Positions 48,862-63,399 are shown, counted from the stretch's first letter. The stretch: 64,000 nt of DNA from Stichopus chloronotus (GCA_021234535.1 CM037830.1:38130437-38194436); one strand, 5' to 3'. A program made the numbers and translations. Notes: generated by a model from the sequence alone, not told the origin.

Positions 48862-51800
48862 GTGAGTTTTGGGAATTCTGCCATATTGAATCTGGATCCG
48901 CTAGTGGTTACAAAGAGAATTGACATGTGACCAGCTTACGTCATTTCTTGAGTATCGTGCAATGTTTATGCAGATACTGTATGCTGTTAATCACTGGATA
49001 TAAAATCAGTTCACGAGAAATTTTTTGCCCCCAAATACCCCAAGATAACAGGAAATGACACTTCCCGTGCCTCACTACTGCAGTGCCCCAAAATATCCAG
49101 CTTTTCGAATTTAATTTGGGAAATTTGATCACATTTTGTTTACGACAGGGAAAATACCAGTACTTACTATTGGCAGCCAAATGTCTTATATAACTCGTAT
49201 GCTGATATGGAGTTAGACCAAAAGACATTACAAATAGGGAAAATATACTTTCCTGGAACTATTATTGTTATTCTTTTCAAATGCATACTTGTTATCAGAG
49301 CTTTTATAGCCCAAAAAAAAATTCAAGGATTTCTATCCAGGAAAATGACAATCACTTCCTGGAGCTTAACTGCAGAGGAGGGGGACAGGAACGGCAAAGT
49401 TCTCTGCACAGAAATTTTGGGGAGCAACGGATCATGACGATGTTGAGAAATAAAGGAAAGCAAAAAAAAGAGGAGGGAGGGATAATAATTTGACAGACTC
49501 GGGGAGAACTGGTAGGCTTAAAATTAAGGGGGGGGGAGGAGGAGACTTGGAAACTGCCAGGCTTCACAAGTGTGACCTTTTTAAAACATTGACAACCCAA
49601 TTGACATAAAGGTGAGAAATCGTTGATTCTAGGTTTCGATTGGCCATACATGCGCCTCTTGCTTATACGCAGTATACGAGTAAGCAGTTTGGGGATGAAT
49701 CCACAATAGAACGGTCGAGATAGTTATTTCACGCTGGACGCATTGGCAGTAAGCTTCCACGAACAGCCAATCAAAACCTTGGATACTAATGACGTCATAG
49801 ATTCAAGAAAAAAAATTCTCCCAAAAGTATTGGTTGTCAATGCCAACTAAAAGCTGTTGCCAATACGAACCAAGGTTCTGCCATATTACTATTTAAAAGT
49901 ACGTCGTTTTCATTTTTTTAAAAGAGTTGGAACAGTCCCAAAACGGGTGCATGTAACACGTTCATGGTTTCACACAGGCGTTTCCACCTAAGAAATTCCA
50001 ATCGGGGTTCTGCTTTGCTTCATTATATAATGTTCAAACGTATACCCCAATTTTCATCTTCATTTTCAAGCTCAGACATGGGTCATTATCAACCAGTGAA
50101 AAAGTGGGGTCTAAAGATATGTTCAGGCCCCTACTCTTTGCCCTCTCTTTCAACTTTGAAACAGTAAGAATAATTCACTATGATGATTCTTGCATTGGCC
50201 TAATCTCAACCCATCTGATATGTATTACCCTGTCTCATACATTGATTTTTATCTCATTAGGCCTAATTGGGAAACTGAAGTCCTGATCTCTATTTCAAGG
50301 GGGTGCACATACAGCCTGCAACACCTGACAAGTGCCATTTCCGGCCATGGCTGGGTGGGGGGCATTGAAAAGCTCCACGCCAACCAATGATGGCACTCCA
50401 CTTAGATAGTCCTGATGGCACTCTGCTCCCTCCCAATACTTTTTAGCCTCTATTTTAGGTTCATGTGTGAAGGTGCCAAAAAAGTCAATTTTGCACCGAA
50501 GTTGCTAAGAGAAAAAAAAGGGCAAAAAAGATCCTCTTAGGGCAAAGAGGAAGGGGTCCCCATCCCCTTAAACCTCTCCTCATGCCACATAGACATATCT
50601 GTGGACTGCTTTGAAATCCTGGCTTAACTATTGGTAGGGTAAACCCCCACCCTTATACCACTCCCCTGGGACGGTGGTCAAAAATAGGGATGATGAGTGG
50701 CCCCCTTCCCCTAAATAAAAAAAAAAAACAAACTAGCTATGCCCCTGCTTAAATTTTTCAGAAGGAGGGGCGATTTCCAGTGATCTAGAAGGTATTTCTA
50801 TCCGAAAATGGTGGTGCTCCACTAAGAGAACCTTCCCACAAGTCTCCTCCATCCCCTCGTAAGGCTCGTGTTCTACGTTCAGCCCCCTTTTCTAAATGTC
50901 TGGATCCCTATACTGACCCACTATAGCAGTCAGACTGAGGTACAAAGATGACAGTAAACAAACTTTTCATAAAAAAAAAATTACTACATAAATTTTAGTC
51001 TAATTTAGCTAGACAAAATGCAGGTAGTTGGAAAAAAGACATTTTGATAAAAACAAAATGTCAGACAAAAATATGTCAAAAATGGGGCTTTTAAAAAACT
51101 TGACATCTGTAACATTCTACACTCTCATTAACAGTAATTGTGAGGATAAGGTGCATGAATGATTACTCATCAGGGATATTGTAAGTGTATTCTATATAAA
51201 TACCAAGTGGGTACCTTAACTTTCCAGGGGGGCACTGCAAGAGTGAAAGAAAGCCTGTGAAGCCAGGGAAAGTGTGAAATTTTCCAGTGATCTAGTGGCT
51301 ATTTCTACGTACAGATTTTCTGGTACGCACAAGTGCGAATGGATGGTGGCACTCTGCTTAGGTGGTCTTCAAACAAGGTTTAGCTGTAAGAAATTCTGTA
51401 AGTGATGATGGGTACCCCTTAAGCCTCTGGCCTCACCCCCTGCCCCCTTCCTTCCAGAAGGATGTTCCCATACTGCAATTGCCACTGAAGCAAATGTTAC
51501 TGAAGAAAATGTTCAAATGGTCAAAGTACTAGTTCTAAAAGTCCCTGATCAAATTCTTCAATACTAGAACAAATGTTATCGAAATTCTCCTTAATTAAGA
51601 CAATCAATACATTCATGGAAATATCAATCTGATCCAGCAAGAAAAGTCAATGACAAGATCTAAGTTTCTTGAATGGAGAGTAACTTACAACCTAGAAGGT
51701 AATTTTCACAATGTTACATGGATGATGACTCATCTACAATGCTATTGGTGTCAAGGCAAATTCATTGAAAACAAGATCAAAAGGAAATTTTTCTTGTTTT

Positions 51801-52782
51801 ATTGCAGTCTTGAAAATGAAATCATACACTTTCCATTCGAGGTAAGCATGACCCTCTTACAGATAGGGGTTAAAGGTGAGTGTCTACACCAGGTACAAAG
51901 TTCCCACCTGGATACCCAGCTTCAGTAGTCGGTCTGGGTACCCGGGTCACCTGAAAGTATGTCGCACGTGAACCTACGACTTTGCTGTTAAGTCATAGTG
52001 AATCAATTTGCTATGCACATTGACATAAAACCATATATCTTACATTAGCATATGACAAGGAAGATTTTGTAGCTGCATACATTGATCTGGGTAGCAATTT
52101 CAGAGTCGGGGCCTGACTTCGTCCATGCAAACAATGGTAAATATCTAAAAGGACACTCTGAGAAAATGTTCTCTATGTGATACAATAAATACACTCTCTT
52201 CCCACGCTACCCTTCCTCTCCCCCCCTTTCCCCATCAATGTTGGCCTGTTATTATATCAATGTATTGTCAGCTATGATCAAACTTGGCTTAGAAATTTTA
52301 CACCTATAATCATATGTAACACTGGATGACACTGTATCATTCTTTCCCATAGCCATACTTCCTACAGAGACCATGCATTTTTTTGAATCAACAAAATTTG
52401 CCCACAGCTAAAATGTTTAAAAGTGTCGGTCACACCAACTGTGCAATGTCAGACTATCCATGGGCCTCTATCAAGAACTGCAAAAAGTATACAAAATTTG
52501 GTTTCATGAATTAAAACTGACATAAAGTGCCAAATATCCATGATTCATCTGGTTACATGACGTTTTCAATTCCACTGTTGTTGGCCTCTAGCTGAGAGCC
52601 AATTGTTTCATGTCTGTATCTTCTGAACTAAGGAGTTGTTGATCGAGATATCGACGTAATCCTGTACGAATCATCAAACTTTCATGCACCACGGCCTTAA
52701 ATCCTCAGATCAAAGAAGATTAACGTTGGGTGAACAGTGACCTGTTCCACAGTCCTGTAGTCCATTAGTTGACACATGTTGT
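48862..52782. other. Intergenic, between the DIRS fragment and the GNL3L 3' end
   Basis: Apart from the repeat cluster at 50270-51480, I see poly-A and poly-G runs only. GNL3L 3'UTR probably occupies the right end, but its polyadenylation site was not identified. Confidence 0.45.
50270..51480. repeat. Cluster of a dispersed repeat (GATGGTGGCACTC motif)
   Basis: CAGTGATCTAGNNGNTATTTCT followed by (G/A)TGGTGGNNCTCNNCTNAG occurs at about 50776-50840 and 51283-51370; related GATGGCACTC motifs occur at about 50390-50425. Another copy (GATGGTGGCGCTCCGCTCAG) lies at about 37821. It is a non-coding mobile-element family whose ends were not defined. Confidence 0.45.
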
Positions 52783-55700
52783 TCAGTTATCATCCTCTGC
52801 ACCTCCGAATGAGCTCAGTGCTTTTGTCAGGTCATCAGAGAGATTGCTGGCCAACTTATCTGCATCGACAGAAGGAAAAATATGAATTTGATTAGAAGAA
52901 GATAAAAAATCATCAAAGGATGTAAATAGGCTATCAAGAAGAAAGAGAATAAACTTAAAGACATTCCCCTCCTTGTGGACAAAAATTCGATATTTTATTG
53001 GGCTCGCTTTTCTCTACTTCAAAATGAAATAAGACTTTTTTTTCCAGGACAGGTATTTTTTTTAAAACATTGATAATCTCCTTTTACTGCATTCTATGTG
53101 TACCACTATTATTTGATCAAAATTGATGAATTAATTTTCCTCTTTGTGCCCCTTATATTGTTGCATCTTGATTAAAGATAACATAAACATAACAAATAAA
53201 TGCTGAGGACTGCACACTTTCAATGGAAGGCATGGTTTAACTAATTCTTGTCTTTTTTTGCAGTGAGAGGAGGAAGGAGGGGTGCGACAAAGAGGTCAAA
53301 GGATTTTCTTAGAGGGAATTCCAGACTTACACCAGGATTCTGCATGACCTAGGAAAGTATGTCTTGAAAAGACAACTGCACCTCACAAGAGTAGAGTGGG
53401 GATAATTTAATAATGGTATCTTGCCACATTGTCAGATTATGTTCTCTGTCAACCTTGAAATGACCTTCATATTTCATGAGCACTATTTGCTGAGGTATGT
53501 AGTTAAAGAAGAGCTTTTTCAGACCTTCATCTCTATCAATCTTGGATAAATGTAAGATACCACAGAAACAATACTTGATGCCACATTTGAATTCCTAGCA
53601 ATTTCAGATTTATTGAGATCTCACACCTCACCATGCCAATATTATTTGTGCAAAGAATAAAATACCAACTTGAAATAACACACTGTTGAAGAATAAAAGC
53701 TTAGGTCTCCATACTTTCATTGTCACTTGCACAAATAGCCGCCTTCCCAATTATTCTGATCATCAGAGTAACTTCCTAAAAATCAAAAGGAGCCATGACA
53801 CCCAAGATATCAATTGCTAATCTCACCAGCTCGTCTCCTCTTCTTGAGAACCTTCTTGAAAGCATCTTTCCTTTCTTTGTTCAGTTTCTGATTGCCGACT
53901 GGTACACGTGTAGCCTTCTGGTTGGCCTTTGCTTCCATCAATTGCCTCAGTACTCTTGACCTTTCTTTTGCTTCAGCTGCAGGTGATTTTTCAGTTGGTA
54001 GGTCGACTGTCAAACTCTACAAAGATGGACACAAGCATTACAAAAGGTTATAATTTGAGGATGATAACATTAAAGGGATATCATTGGAGGAAATTAAATT
54101 TCATAAAATTAGGAATATTTTTCTTTATTGACTGGTGAAAACCATATTTCAATAGCATGTTCTGTTTGGAAATTATGGATTTTTAAAGAAATATCTTTTC
54201 TAAAATCATTCAATGCACTATTGGAAATCTGTGATGTCACCCATGCACAACTACTAGAATATACTTTGCTTTTCTTTAAAATCTTGACTGTCTTAAAACA
54301 AACATTACAATAGTTTAAGACGTATGACCTTAATTCCCATATTTTAGTGTAATATACAATACACTTAATCTTGTCAGTGAAATATGCATTTAATGAAAAC
54401 GGCGACGTATTTGGTGAAACAAATTGCTTTAACAAAAGCTTGTTCTTTGTTTTGACTGCCTATGCACATGACAATCACTCTTTGGAAGAAAATTAACAAT
54501 ATGTTGCAACAGAACTAAGTTACGGTTGTCAAAAGGTTTTGGATCAAGACAAAATCTGCAATTTCTCACAGTTGCATATTGATAACACTTTACCCCTAGG
54601 TCATAGTTATTTATGAGTTACAATTACCTCTAAGTCAAAGTTACTAGTGAGTCAGATTTAAGTCAAACACTTTCAACAACCATTGAGTCATAATTACATA
54701 AGATAAATCTACACATGTTAAAAAAGAAAAAAACTCTGCACTAAGTGATGCTAAAATAATCTTTAAACCTGATTTTCATCTTCTTCCACATCATCTCCCA
54801 TTTTTTCATCTTGGTCATCTTGATCATCCTCCTCTTCCTCCTCACTGTCATCTTCCTCTTCATCTTCCATGTTCTCATCTGCCGTATTGCTGTCTGGTCC
54901 TGATAAAACTAAGTCATTTTCGTTCTCTGCTCCGCGGACCCTATCGTTGGACGTCATCTCCACCGACATATTCTGAGGACCAGATTCCGAGACCCCTGAA
55001 AAATATGTGAATTCATTTCATCGACCTGCGCTTACGATGCATTCTCATCACAAAGTCAATCCTGCCAATGTTACACTACAAGCATTGCATCATTATTGAA
55101 GACAATGAATCTTATGTTCAAAGTCACACAACACATGCAATAATCCACCATGTTGCTTTAATGTTCGACATAACATACACAGACTCTACAAGTACACTCC
55201 AATATGACATTACCAATTTACAGTCTTAACACTTGATAGCAGGAACCATCCATTACTAAGTTTAAGAACAATACCAAAGTAGCTTTAATGAACTTACATG
55301 AAAGAAAAAATCTCTTTGTCTGCCACATAATGGTTTACATTCTGAACAGTTTGAAGTCATCAACAGAGACAATGGATCTAGATGTAATTCACTCCTTTGA
55401 AACACTTTTACAATAACTTTGAAACATCTGTTTTACATAAGTCCAATATAAAGGACTTGCTCTTTTGCTCTCGCCATCTTTGTCTTCATATACTGACTAT
55501 CCTTAGGATGATGATTGGTTGCTCTTACCTTCCAGGATTATTTTGTCGTGATTGATAACGGTGCTCATCTTTAATGCCTTTGAAAAGCTAGACACAATTT
55601 CAGAGCTGATGTGAGACGGCAGCGAATGTTCATCAGGTGGAGATGTGTAGTACGGTATTTTGCCACTGAGAAGACAAAAACAAAAGGAAAAATGAAAATA

Positions 55701-58700
55701 AAAATTAAATTGTGTTGTAAATCAAACTATATCATGAAAGTTCACTGGGGCATCGATAATATGACGCTCACTTTGGATGTAAAGAACGAGCATAACTTGA
55801 GCAATGGGGCACTTTAATTAGACAAAACAAGACAGAAAGTTGCTGACTTACACTCTTATTCTCCTTCCCTATCACATATAAGCAATCCTAACTTTTTGTC
55901 ACCATGGCAATTTTCTCCTTAAAAACTGCTCTCTGGGATAATAGAAATATGGGTGGGGGGGGGGGAAAGGAGGAAGTGCCCACCATAGTTGATTTTTGAG
56001 GTGCAGGAATGCACGTTTATTGACAGAGCAAGAAGCTGACTACATTTTTTCCTTAGGCATACAAGGCGAAGGTCCGTCGATTGCTGCCCTCCCAGAACAG
56101 GGAAGATGAATATTTAAGGCCATTATTTCAGGCACTTCTACTTTCAGGGCTAGGAGGCAGGGAAGTATGTAAACCAGTTTTCAACACTAACTGATGTATG
56201 AACCTAATGAACCAAAATGCTCAAAATGATATTTCTTTATAGTTTCTGAGGTGGCCGAACTCATCCATAGCCATCCAGCCATCCTGAGTGCCATCATGGT
56301 AGAAGGGGAAAATCAGGGTAATGTGGGAAATTTTCAGGGCAAACACCCTCCGCTCCCCTGTGTAATGTTTCCCTGTGCGTCAATGATTTTTTCATGGGGA
56401 ACTTGAAAATTTCAAAAGTAAAATTAGAGCTTGAGAGGAACTTGACAAAAAATTATACAAAACTTTTATTTTTTTCCAAATTTCCACATAGCAGAGGGGT
56501 AGTCCATACACCTATGTAAAGGAACAAATGCTGACTAATACCAACAATCAATACAAAATAATGGTGAAAACTGAGCTTTTTGGATTATCAAACTTACATT
56601 ATAATGGACTAGTTGTTAACCCTTTCCTTCAATGCTTCTGCTGTCTTTCCTGTGCTACCAAGTTTAAAGTAATTTGAAATGAGTTGCTAGAGCTTGAAAA
56701 ATAGTTGTTGCTTTTTGAAATCTAATACTATTATTGCATAAATGTCAATAGCTGTAACTTGAAATCAGATGCTTTGCAGCTTTATGCTTCTATGCTTTTA
56801 CTACAAAGCTGATGATCAATAAAACATGGGCAAAAACTAAATTTGACCTATCATGTAACTGTTTTACTCAAGACAGTCAAATAGATGAAAAGTCCACATC
56901 CTGAGTACAAAGTCTAAAATTCACACATACACACATGCACACACAGACATGCACATACAGTATTGTAAAACTGTAAATATCCACAGTACCTGTTCCAGTC
57001 TTGTAGCACTAACTTGGCTGTCTGCTTTATGTTTGCCAGTCCACCTTTCTTAAACTTTCCTTTTTTTATGGCCATCAGATTCAGGAATTCCTGGGCATCT
57101 GAGAACTTTGGGAGCATGTAGTGCAACATCAACTGCTCGCGATTACATTTCTTCAGAATTTCTTCAATCGGTGCGACTGGATCTTGGATGGTGTCAACCT
57201 ATCACATGAAATGTTCAAACAGAATCGGTATTCATTAATTTAAAGCCAATCTGGTCTATAAATGCCAAGAGTCGGGAGAGATGCTAACATCAATAACAAC
57301 AAAAATGACAGACAAATCTGGCATGCTGACGGCAACCTGAAAAGCAGCTCCAGAGTCACAAGCAGAGGATTAAAGATAGTTTTCTCTCACTAATGAAGGT
57401 GATGAAGATGCTGATGAAACTTCTTACTTTACTTGACTTAAAATATTCAGAGTTTTTAAATAAATTTTAATTCTTGACAAATGAATACAAGGATACCCAA
57501 CAGAGTGAGTAGCATATGCTCTTCACACTGACATTCAAATCAGTTCTGCCAATATTCTATGGCCAAATGTTGTGGTTCCGGGCACACAAATGGCATTGAT
57601 AAAAGTAGCAAAAACAAGAAACAGATGGGATGACATGCATCTGAGCATCAAAAAAAAAAAGGACAAGGAGAAGGAGAAGGGAGCAAAATAAGTGCAATGC
57701 TTGTTGCTATGGCAACATCTGGTGACAGTGACTTATTGGGCTTGGGTCTTACTGGGTCTTATGAACATATAGGCATTCAATTTTAGAGCATTTACTGTTG
57801 AATTCCTTCACAAAGACAAAGTTTGTTCTTCACATCAGCTCCTTTTAAATCAAGCCATTGCTGAGCTTCTTCTCCTTGCTTCCTAGCACCAATTGAGTCA
57901 CTCTCTTTACAGTTTTTTTGTTTAATTATTAAAACGGAATTGCTTTGTCAGATGTATGGTGATATTTGGTCTTTCAATTGTAAATAAAATCAGTTTGTCA
58001 ACCTTGACTTGTATATGCTGAGGGACACAAAATGAACATTAACACATGCACAAATAATAATCATTGCTGAAATCAGTCAAATGCTTTGCTATTGAAGACA
58101 AAAGAAGATATCTTGACTAAAACCTTGTTCATTCAACTCAGACCTTCCAGACACGTCAACAGCTTCATATGAGCCACTGTTTCTTTCTTCACCAGCTCAG
58201 AAATTAGCAACAGTGTGGTTGCATTATTTGGATAACTTGCAAGTTTATTGGTTTCTTTTTATCCTTTTTTCATGTTGTGATCGCTATACCTTTGATCAAG
58301 ACCAAGTCATTTCACTTGCAATGATGTCATCGCTGCTCATCCCACTGTGACTATTCAAGACCAATGATTGTACACTAATAATGATGTAACTGTTGCATGT
58401 TGCATTGTGACTCTTGGACACCATGTGACTGTAAATCTAACTAACCATGGACAAATCTTGATGTATCGCAGAGAGACTGTTGCAATATCACACTGATGCA
58501 TGTTGCTTACCTTCACACAATTCCTGAGTACCATAGTTACTTCATTGTTAGAGCTGGCAAGCACAACTCCAGGACAGTCTAAAAGTTTGATATTTTTGGC
58601 TAGTGTCACTTCCTGCATGCATCTGATAAAAGAGAAGCAAGAAGCAAGAGTTTTATGTTCAATCCTTGACCAATAGATTTGCTGATACAAACAAGCCAGT

Positions 58701-60817
58701 CGGTTAATGGGCAAGTGGTCTTAATTTCAAATTTGCCAGATCACTTATCAACACCTGAGAAGCAGCACAGACACCAGCATGAGTTTATCTGACACAGTCA
58801 TACAATTTTCTCTCGCTCCATTTATAAAACTTAGCTAAGCATAGCTATGATAAAGTCATTTAAACTGAGCTAAAATTAAACTTAATTAGGTTCTCTAAAT
58901 ACCTCATGGTCTAAACATTTCTTTCATGGTCCTATTCCACGAAGGGTTAACATCAATCTTAAGTTTGATTTCTATAGGCCAATCACATGTCAACGGATAC
59001 TTAAGATTGAGCATAACTCTTTGTGGAACAGGCCCCAGAGTATTTTCTTTCAGAAGCTGATTCTTTCAGATTCAGATCACATACATATCAAAACACAGTA
59101 AAAAAAAAAGACAAAAAGAAGTGATGCTTGTAAAATATCTTTGACTGTGACTACAATCCTCAAGAGAAAACTACACTGATTTCTACAGAGATGCACAATG
59201 CAATGATTTACATAACAGCACAGACACTGTAGTGACTGAATATTCATAGTGCCAATGCTGAGATAATTTGCATAATCAGGCCTTAGAAACAGTTTTGTTC
59301 AATTTGTTTTAGTCCTTTGAAAGCATTACAATACCATGGCAATAATACTACACAAATATGTCGATGACGCTTGGAAATATCCAAATGAAACCAACCAAAT
59401 CCACCAATTTTCTGTTTTGTAGTCCATGCATGGAAGCACATAATTTTTAGCAAACCTGTGAGAATATGATAAAAAAGATCATAGCTGCCCAATTAATTAA
59501 CAATCAACAAGTGAATGCATGAAGGACCGTATCTTGGTTTGGAAAAGGGTTGTCTTATTTGCAATTATCTACTGCATCGTGGGTGAAGAGTCCCAAAGTT
59601 TGAGGTAATTCACAAAATGCAATTTTACAAAGACTTATTTGTTTGGTACAAGACTTAGCCACTCTTTGTTCCTTCCACAGGTCAGAAGTACCATACTTAT
59701 TGCAACGCCAAAGACGGCAACTTAGAATAAATAATTAAAGACCAAAAAGTTGACGAAAGAGGTCAACTTACTTTGTGACACCAGGTAAATCTCCGATAGA
59801 GCAAGCCTTCTTCCTCTTCAAACTGTTGATTACACTGCTTTTTCCAACATTTGGGAACCCTGAAGTTGTGATTAAATGTTGGCAAATGTTAAATGAGATA
59901 TACTGTAATATCTGTTGCAACTGGTGACACAACTGCACTTGGCATAGTCTTAAAAATTGTCTGTGATGTGGCTAAGATGTTTGATGCTAGCTTTATAATA
60001 CTAATCATACTTCAAAAAGCCAAATAAATTTTCTTCATAATTGATGTGTCATAATTAAATCATAATTTAATAGTGATTTCTATCCTTCCAGCAGAAAATT
60101 CTTCATTTCCATCTCATCATTTTGACACTGAGCTTTTTCAATACAACCACAAATCAGGATACACCCTTGATTTCTTTTTTCCTTTCAACAATTCATTCCC
60201 TTGAATCCACAACTTTGATGAAAACTTCCAACAACATTTTGCGTACAGTCAGTGATAGCAGCAGTTACTCTTTTATTCAAAACAATGTGAAGCAACCCAA
60301 AGTTTAGCGACGATAGTCATCAGCATGAATGTGAGACAAACAATGGCAACATTAAAAGTGTTTATCAGATTTCATGAACCATCATTCTTATGGTTTTGCT
60401 CCACTGCATTCCATGTAATTGGGACTTCAATCCACCAAAGAAAAATCTGACAGATATTGAAATCCAAACCTGTGATGCCCTGATTCTGAGACAGCATACA
60501 AGCTTTGACAAAAAGTATTCTTGATGAATGGTTGTTACATCACAACCTGATATATATTCACAACAAAGGTTTGACTTGCCTTGAACAAGCCTAGTGCACT
60601 GCAGTACACCTAAACTAAAACTGCAGTTATATTTGAGGAAATTATAAAAATCATTATAATGTTACAACATACCTACAAAACCAACAGAAATGGATGTCTT
60701 GATGTCAGCACTCCGACAGTAGTTGTTGAGAAGCTTCATGAGTGCCGTGGCTCCAAGACAGTGACTGGTGTAGAACATGTGGTCGGGGGTTGCTTCTAAC
60801 GTATACTTGAATCGAGA
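52783..60817 (-). CDS. GNL3L: GNL3L/nucleostemin-type nucleolar GTPase, C-terminal eight exons (394 aa)
   Basis: Minus-strand exons in gene order: 60673-60817, 59772-59859, 58511-58622, 56990-57198, 55529-55665, 54769-54995, 53827-54016, 52783-52859 (stop TGA 52783-52785). All phases match across GT..AG introns. The protein is a circularly permuted GTPase of nucleoli acting in ribosome biogenesis and proliferation control. Visible: [15 protein letters not shown] before the P-loop GFPNVGKSS (about residues 49-57), switch PGVTK, G3 LLDCPGVV, then [28 protein letters not shown] and [10 protein letters not shown], a long Glu/Asp run (54769-54995), a Lys/Arg-rich segment, and a C-terminus [19 protein letters not shown] as in GNL3L. 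The G4 (NKxD) motif and basic N-terminus precede G1 in this family and must lie upstream, to the right; I found none up to 64000. The intact G3 and this C-terminus favour GNL3L over vertebrate GNL3. Confidence 0.93.
58929..59037. mobile_element. Short MITE in a GNL3L intron
   Basis: GGTCCTATTCCACGAAGG at the left and its diverged complement (GGGCCTGTTCCACAAAG when inverted) at the right bracket an inverted CAATCTTAAGT/ACTTAAGATTG pair. Arms are about 35 bases with several mismatches; no clear target duplication. Confidence 0.55.
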
Positions 60818-61024
60818 CTGAAAACAGAAAATACCAAAATGGGAATACATGGATCTGTAATTAATGTCAGTGATGGTTAATTTCGATCCACGGTCATCCA
60901 TGACATATTTCAATAGTAAAAGTCTTATATCATGGTCAATGATGGTATGTCTTTCTATGTGGTCAGCAATGGCAAGTCCATAGTCAATCCATTTGTAACA
61001 AATGTTACACGACCTGTAGGGTTG

Positions 61025-61160
61025 GGTGGTATCGCAGTTCTCGAAACAGTACCATTATTCGTAGTACCAGTACTCATAGTCCCGGTGGCAGAACCTGTGC
61101 GAGTACCGGTACTTTTGAATACTTTGCAGTACCGGAGAAAATTATTGGTACCGATTCCAT
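61025..61160. repeat. GTACCGGTAC-type degenerate repeat
   Basis: AGTACC/GGTACT variants recur (AGTACCAGTACTCATAGT, CGAGTACCGGTACTTTTG, CAGTACCGG, GGTACCG) in about 130 bases, again giving short palindromes. Confidence 0.5.
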
Positions 61161-61654
61161 CTTCAACAAATCAACAAAAATTTGCTTTTTCAAATGTAGC
61201 ATTAATAACTACATATCAACATCAAAATGGACCAAAAATAAATCCATTTTAAAACTTTTCATTTCAATATCTCACAAAAAAAAGCTCAAGGCTTCCGAAA
61301 GTAAAGGTATTCATCTCTGTAAATGATCATGACCTGGTACACAGTAGACAGGGGCAAATACTGTCTTATGGCTAACAAAGCACCTATTTTCCATGACATT
61401 GGTAAAATCTTGCCAACCATGCAGGCTAGGCCTGCACATATTGCCTAATTCGTTAACACTTAGACACAGTAAACAAAGAGTAACATATCCGCGCATCATA
61501 CTAAAGGAAAGTCATCCAAAGAAGGACAACTTAGCTATGTAGAAGTAGAAATAGTTACGTTTAGGTATAATTGTTCCAGCAGTGTGTTGTTTTTTTTTTT
61601 TTGCCCTCTGGGGGCTCATCATTGTATATTTCTTTAGCCCCTTGTAATCATCTA

Positions 61655-61775
61655 TGTACGTAGTGGCTCATTCAGGTTATTCCAGCATGTCTGCGATGTT
61701 GATGTCAAAGGTTCGACCCCTGCTAGGCAATGCTTTTGACATGTGTTTTTTTTTGTTTCTTTTTTTCTCTTTTGT
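61655..61775 (+). mobile_element. tRNA-derived SINE upstream of the visible GNL3L exons
   Basis: TAGTGGCTCATTCAGGTTA (61661-61679, A box-like) and GGTTCGACCCC (61710-61720, B box-like) are spaced as in a tRNA head. T-rich runs after it (from about 61745) could be pol III terminators or a tail. Orientation is opposite to GNL3L. Confidence 0.5.
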
Positions 61776-63399
61776 TGCACGTACTGGTCAGAAAAACTTT
61801 GCTCAATTTCCTATGTAGCCACAAACCCCATCCCTATTTTGCTGATTATAATTGAGTCTGTATCAATTATGGAGCAACAAAAAAAATAAAACAAAAACAA
61901 CAAAGATAGACTGGTTTTTCTGCAGCTGCCCTTCATCTTATTCAAGACATTATTCTAGGACCTTGAGATGGATCATGACTTCGAGTCGCCATTGAGGATA
62001 CATATAATGATATTTACTATCGCATGTAGGCTGTAGCTGCTCAAACATGCTACGTAGCCCTAACTTAACGGAAATTAGGCTGCTTGGAAATTAAACAAAA
62101 ACAGAAATCAACAGTTTGAAATGTTTGAAACATTGCATTTTACGGTCTTTGAGACAAAGTCGGCAATGTTTATATAGCTGGACTGCTGCTGATCGGTCAA
62201 TGTTAAACCATGTCCATTATCATAATACCCCCAATGAACCATTTAGGACAATGCCAGCCTAAATTTTTCCATCAGAAATGTGTTGTAAGAGCATTTCTTG
62301 GAATTGGTACACATCATCCTCACTCTCTCGGATTAACTACAATTAACACAGAAATTGCACAGATGGAAAGATCATACATAAAATAGTTTTTGAAATCCCC
62401 CCAATTAAAGGAAAAATCTACATCTCCTTCCTTTTTCCAGTTATGAGCAATTTTGTATTTTAAAATGTTAACTTTAACTACCCCCCATATTCCTGGCATA
62501 ACCTTTTTTAGGTTATCCTGCTGCTATAGCTGTCCCGTGTAATCCAATTTCATTCATTACTCAATCGATGAGCTTATAGTGACTACAATCAGGGTTGCCA
62601 GTCTGTTTGTGGAGTAACCAGCCCAATTACCAGCCAAATCACATGAAAAGCGTGGAGAAAATCTAGCTCCTACTTGAGGATTCTTGACCCTGTAATTTTG
62701 TGTAACACTTGCCAACATTTTCAACACATGGGAATACAATTTACATCACTACGTACTCAATCCACTGCAAATGGAGTATAAATTGTTAACCCATAATGTC
62801 CCACTCAAGTGACTATTAATTCATAAAAAACAATTCTGGAAATTTCGTGATAAAGCAGGTGTTTTATAGTTGTTTCAGTTAGGAACCAAAAGCCCCAAAA
62901 TGCTATTTGACATGCACTTTTAACTTTTACCAGCCCACAAGGGACAAAAAAGCAAACGAAACAAATTTGCCTATTTTGGTATTTAAAACGCCAAAGTGCT
63001 AACCCCGTCTACAACAATAGGCAGGCAGGCACACTTGTATCTTAAAAGATGCATTGTTTGTGTATAAAGGCAGCAATGACATGGAATATGTTTGTTTTTC
63101 GGGAGAAAGTTTCAACAAAACAATTGAAGTTTTCAACAATTTTTATATTTGTAAGTAATGTACAGTAATCAGATCACCTGACTTAAAAATTTATTGCTGA
63201 GTGGCGACTTGTCATAGAATTTCAGGGACACAAATAGTGAGTGTGTATGTCGAAACATGATGGCACTGGCAAAAATTTTGTGCCCGATTTAGTTGCCGAG
63301 TACAGCACAGTTCTCAAACCCTGCTGAAGCTACACAAATGAAACTTTTTTCGTGCCGTTTTGTGGTTTTGTCAATCAGTTTACTTGAAGAAATGAATTA

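Larger units (their letters stand above)
60818..63399. other. GNL3L upstream intron or flank; no exon recognised
   Basis: Besides the GTACC repeat and SINE noted separately, it is AT-rich sequence. I looked on the minus strand for the GNL3L G4 motif and basic N-terminus and did not find them. Confidence 0.45.

Noticed and set aside
53810..53826. Ending the GNL3L protein at the stop at 53810 (residues EISN)
   Set aside because: A GTGAGA donor at 53826 and a phase-matched last exon at 52783-52859 give the expected GNL3L C-terminus.
60244..60323. Possible C/D-box snoRNA in a GNL3L intron (TGATGA and CTGA about 70 bases apart on the minus strand), since vertebrate GNL3 introns host snoRNAs
   Set aside because: No terminal stem, no internal C'/D' boxes and no recognisable rRNA guide were seen; box motifs this short occur by chance.
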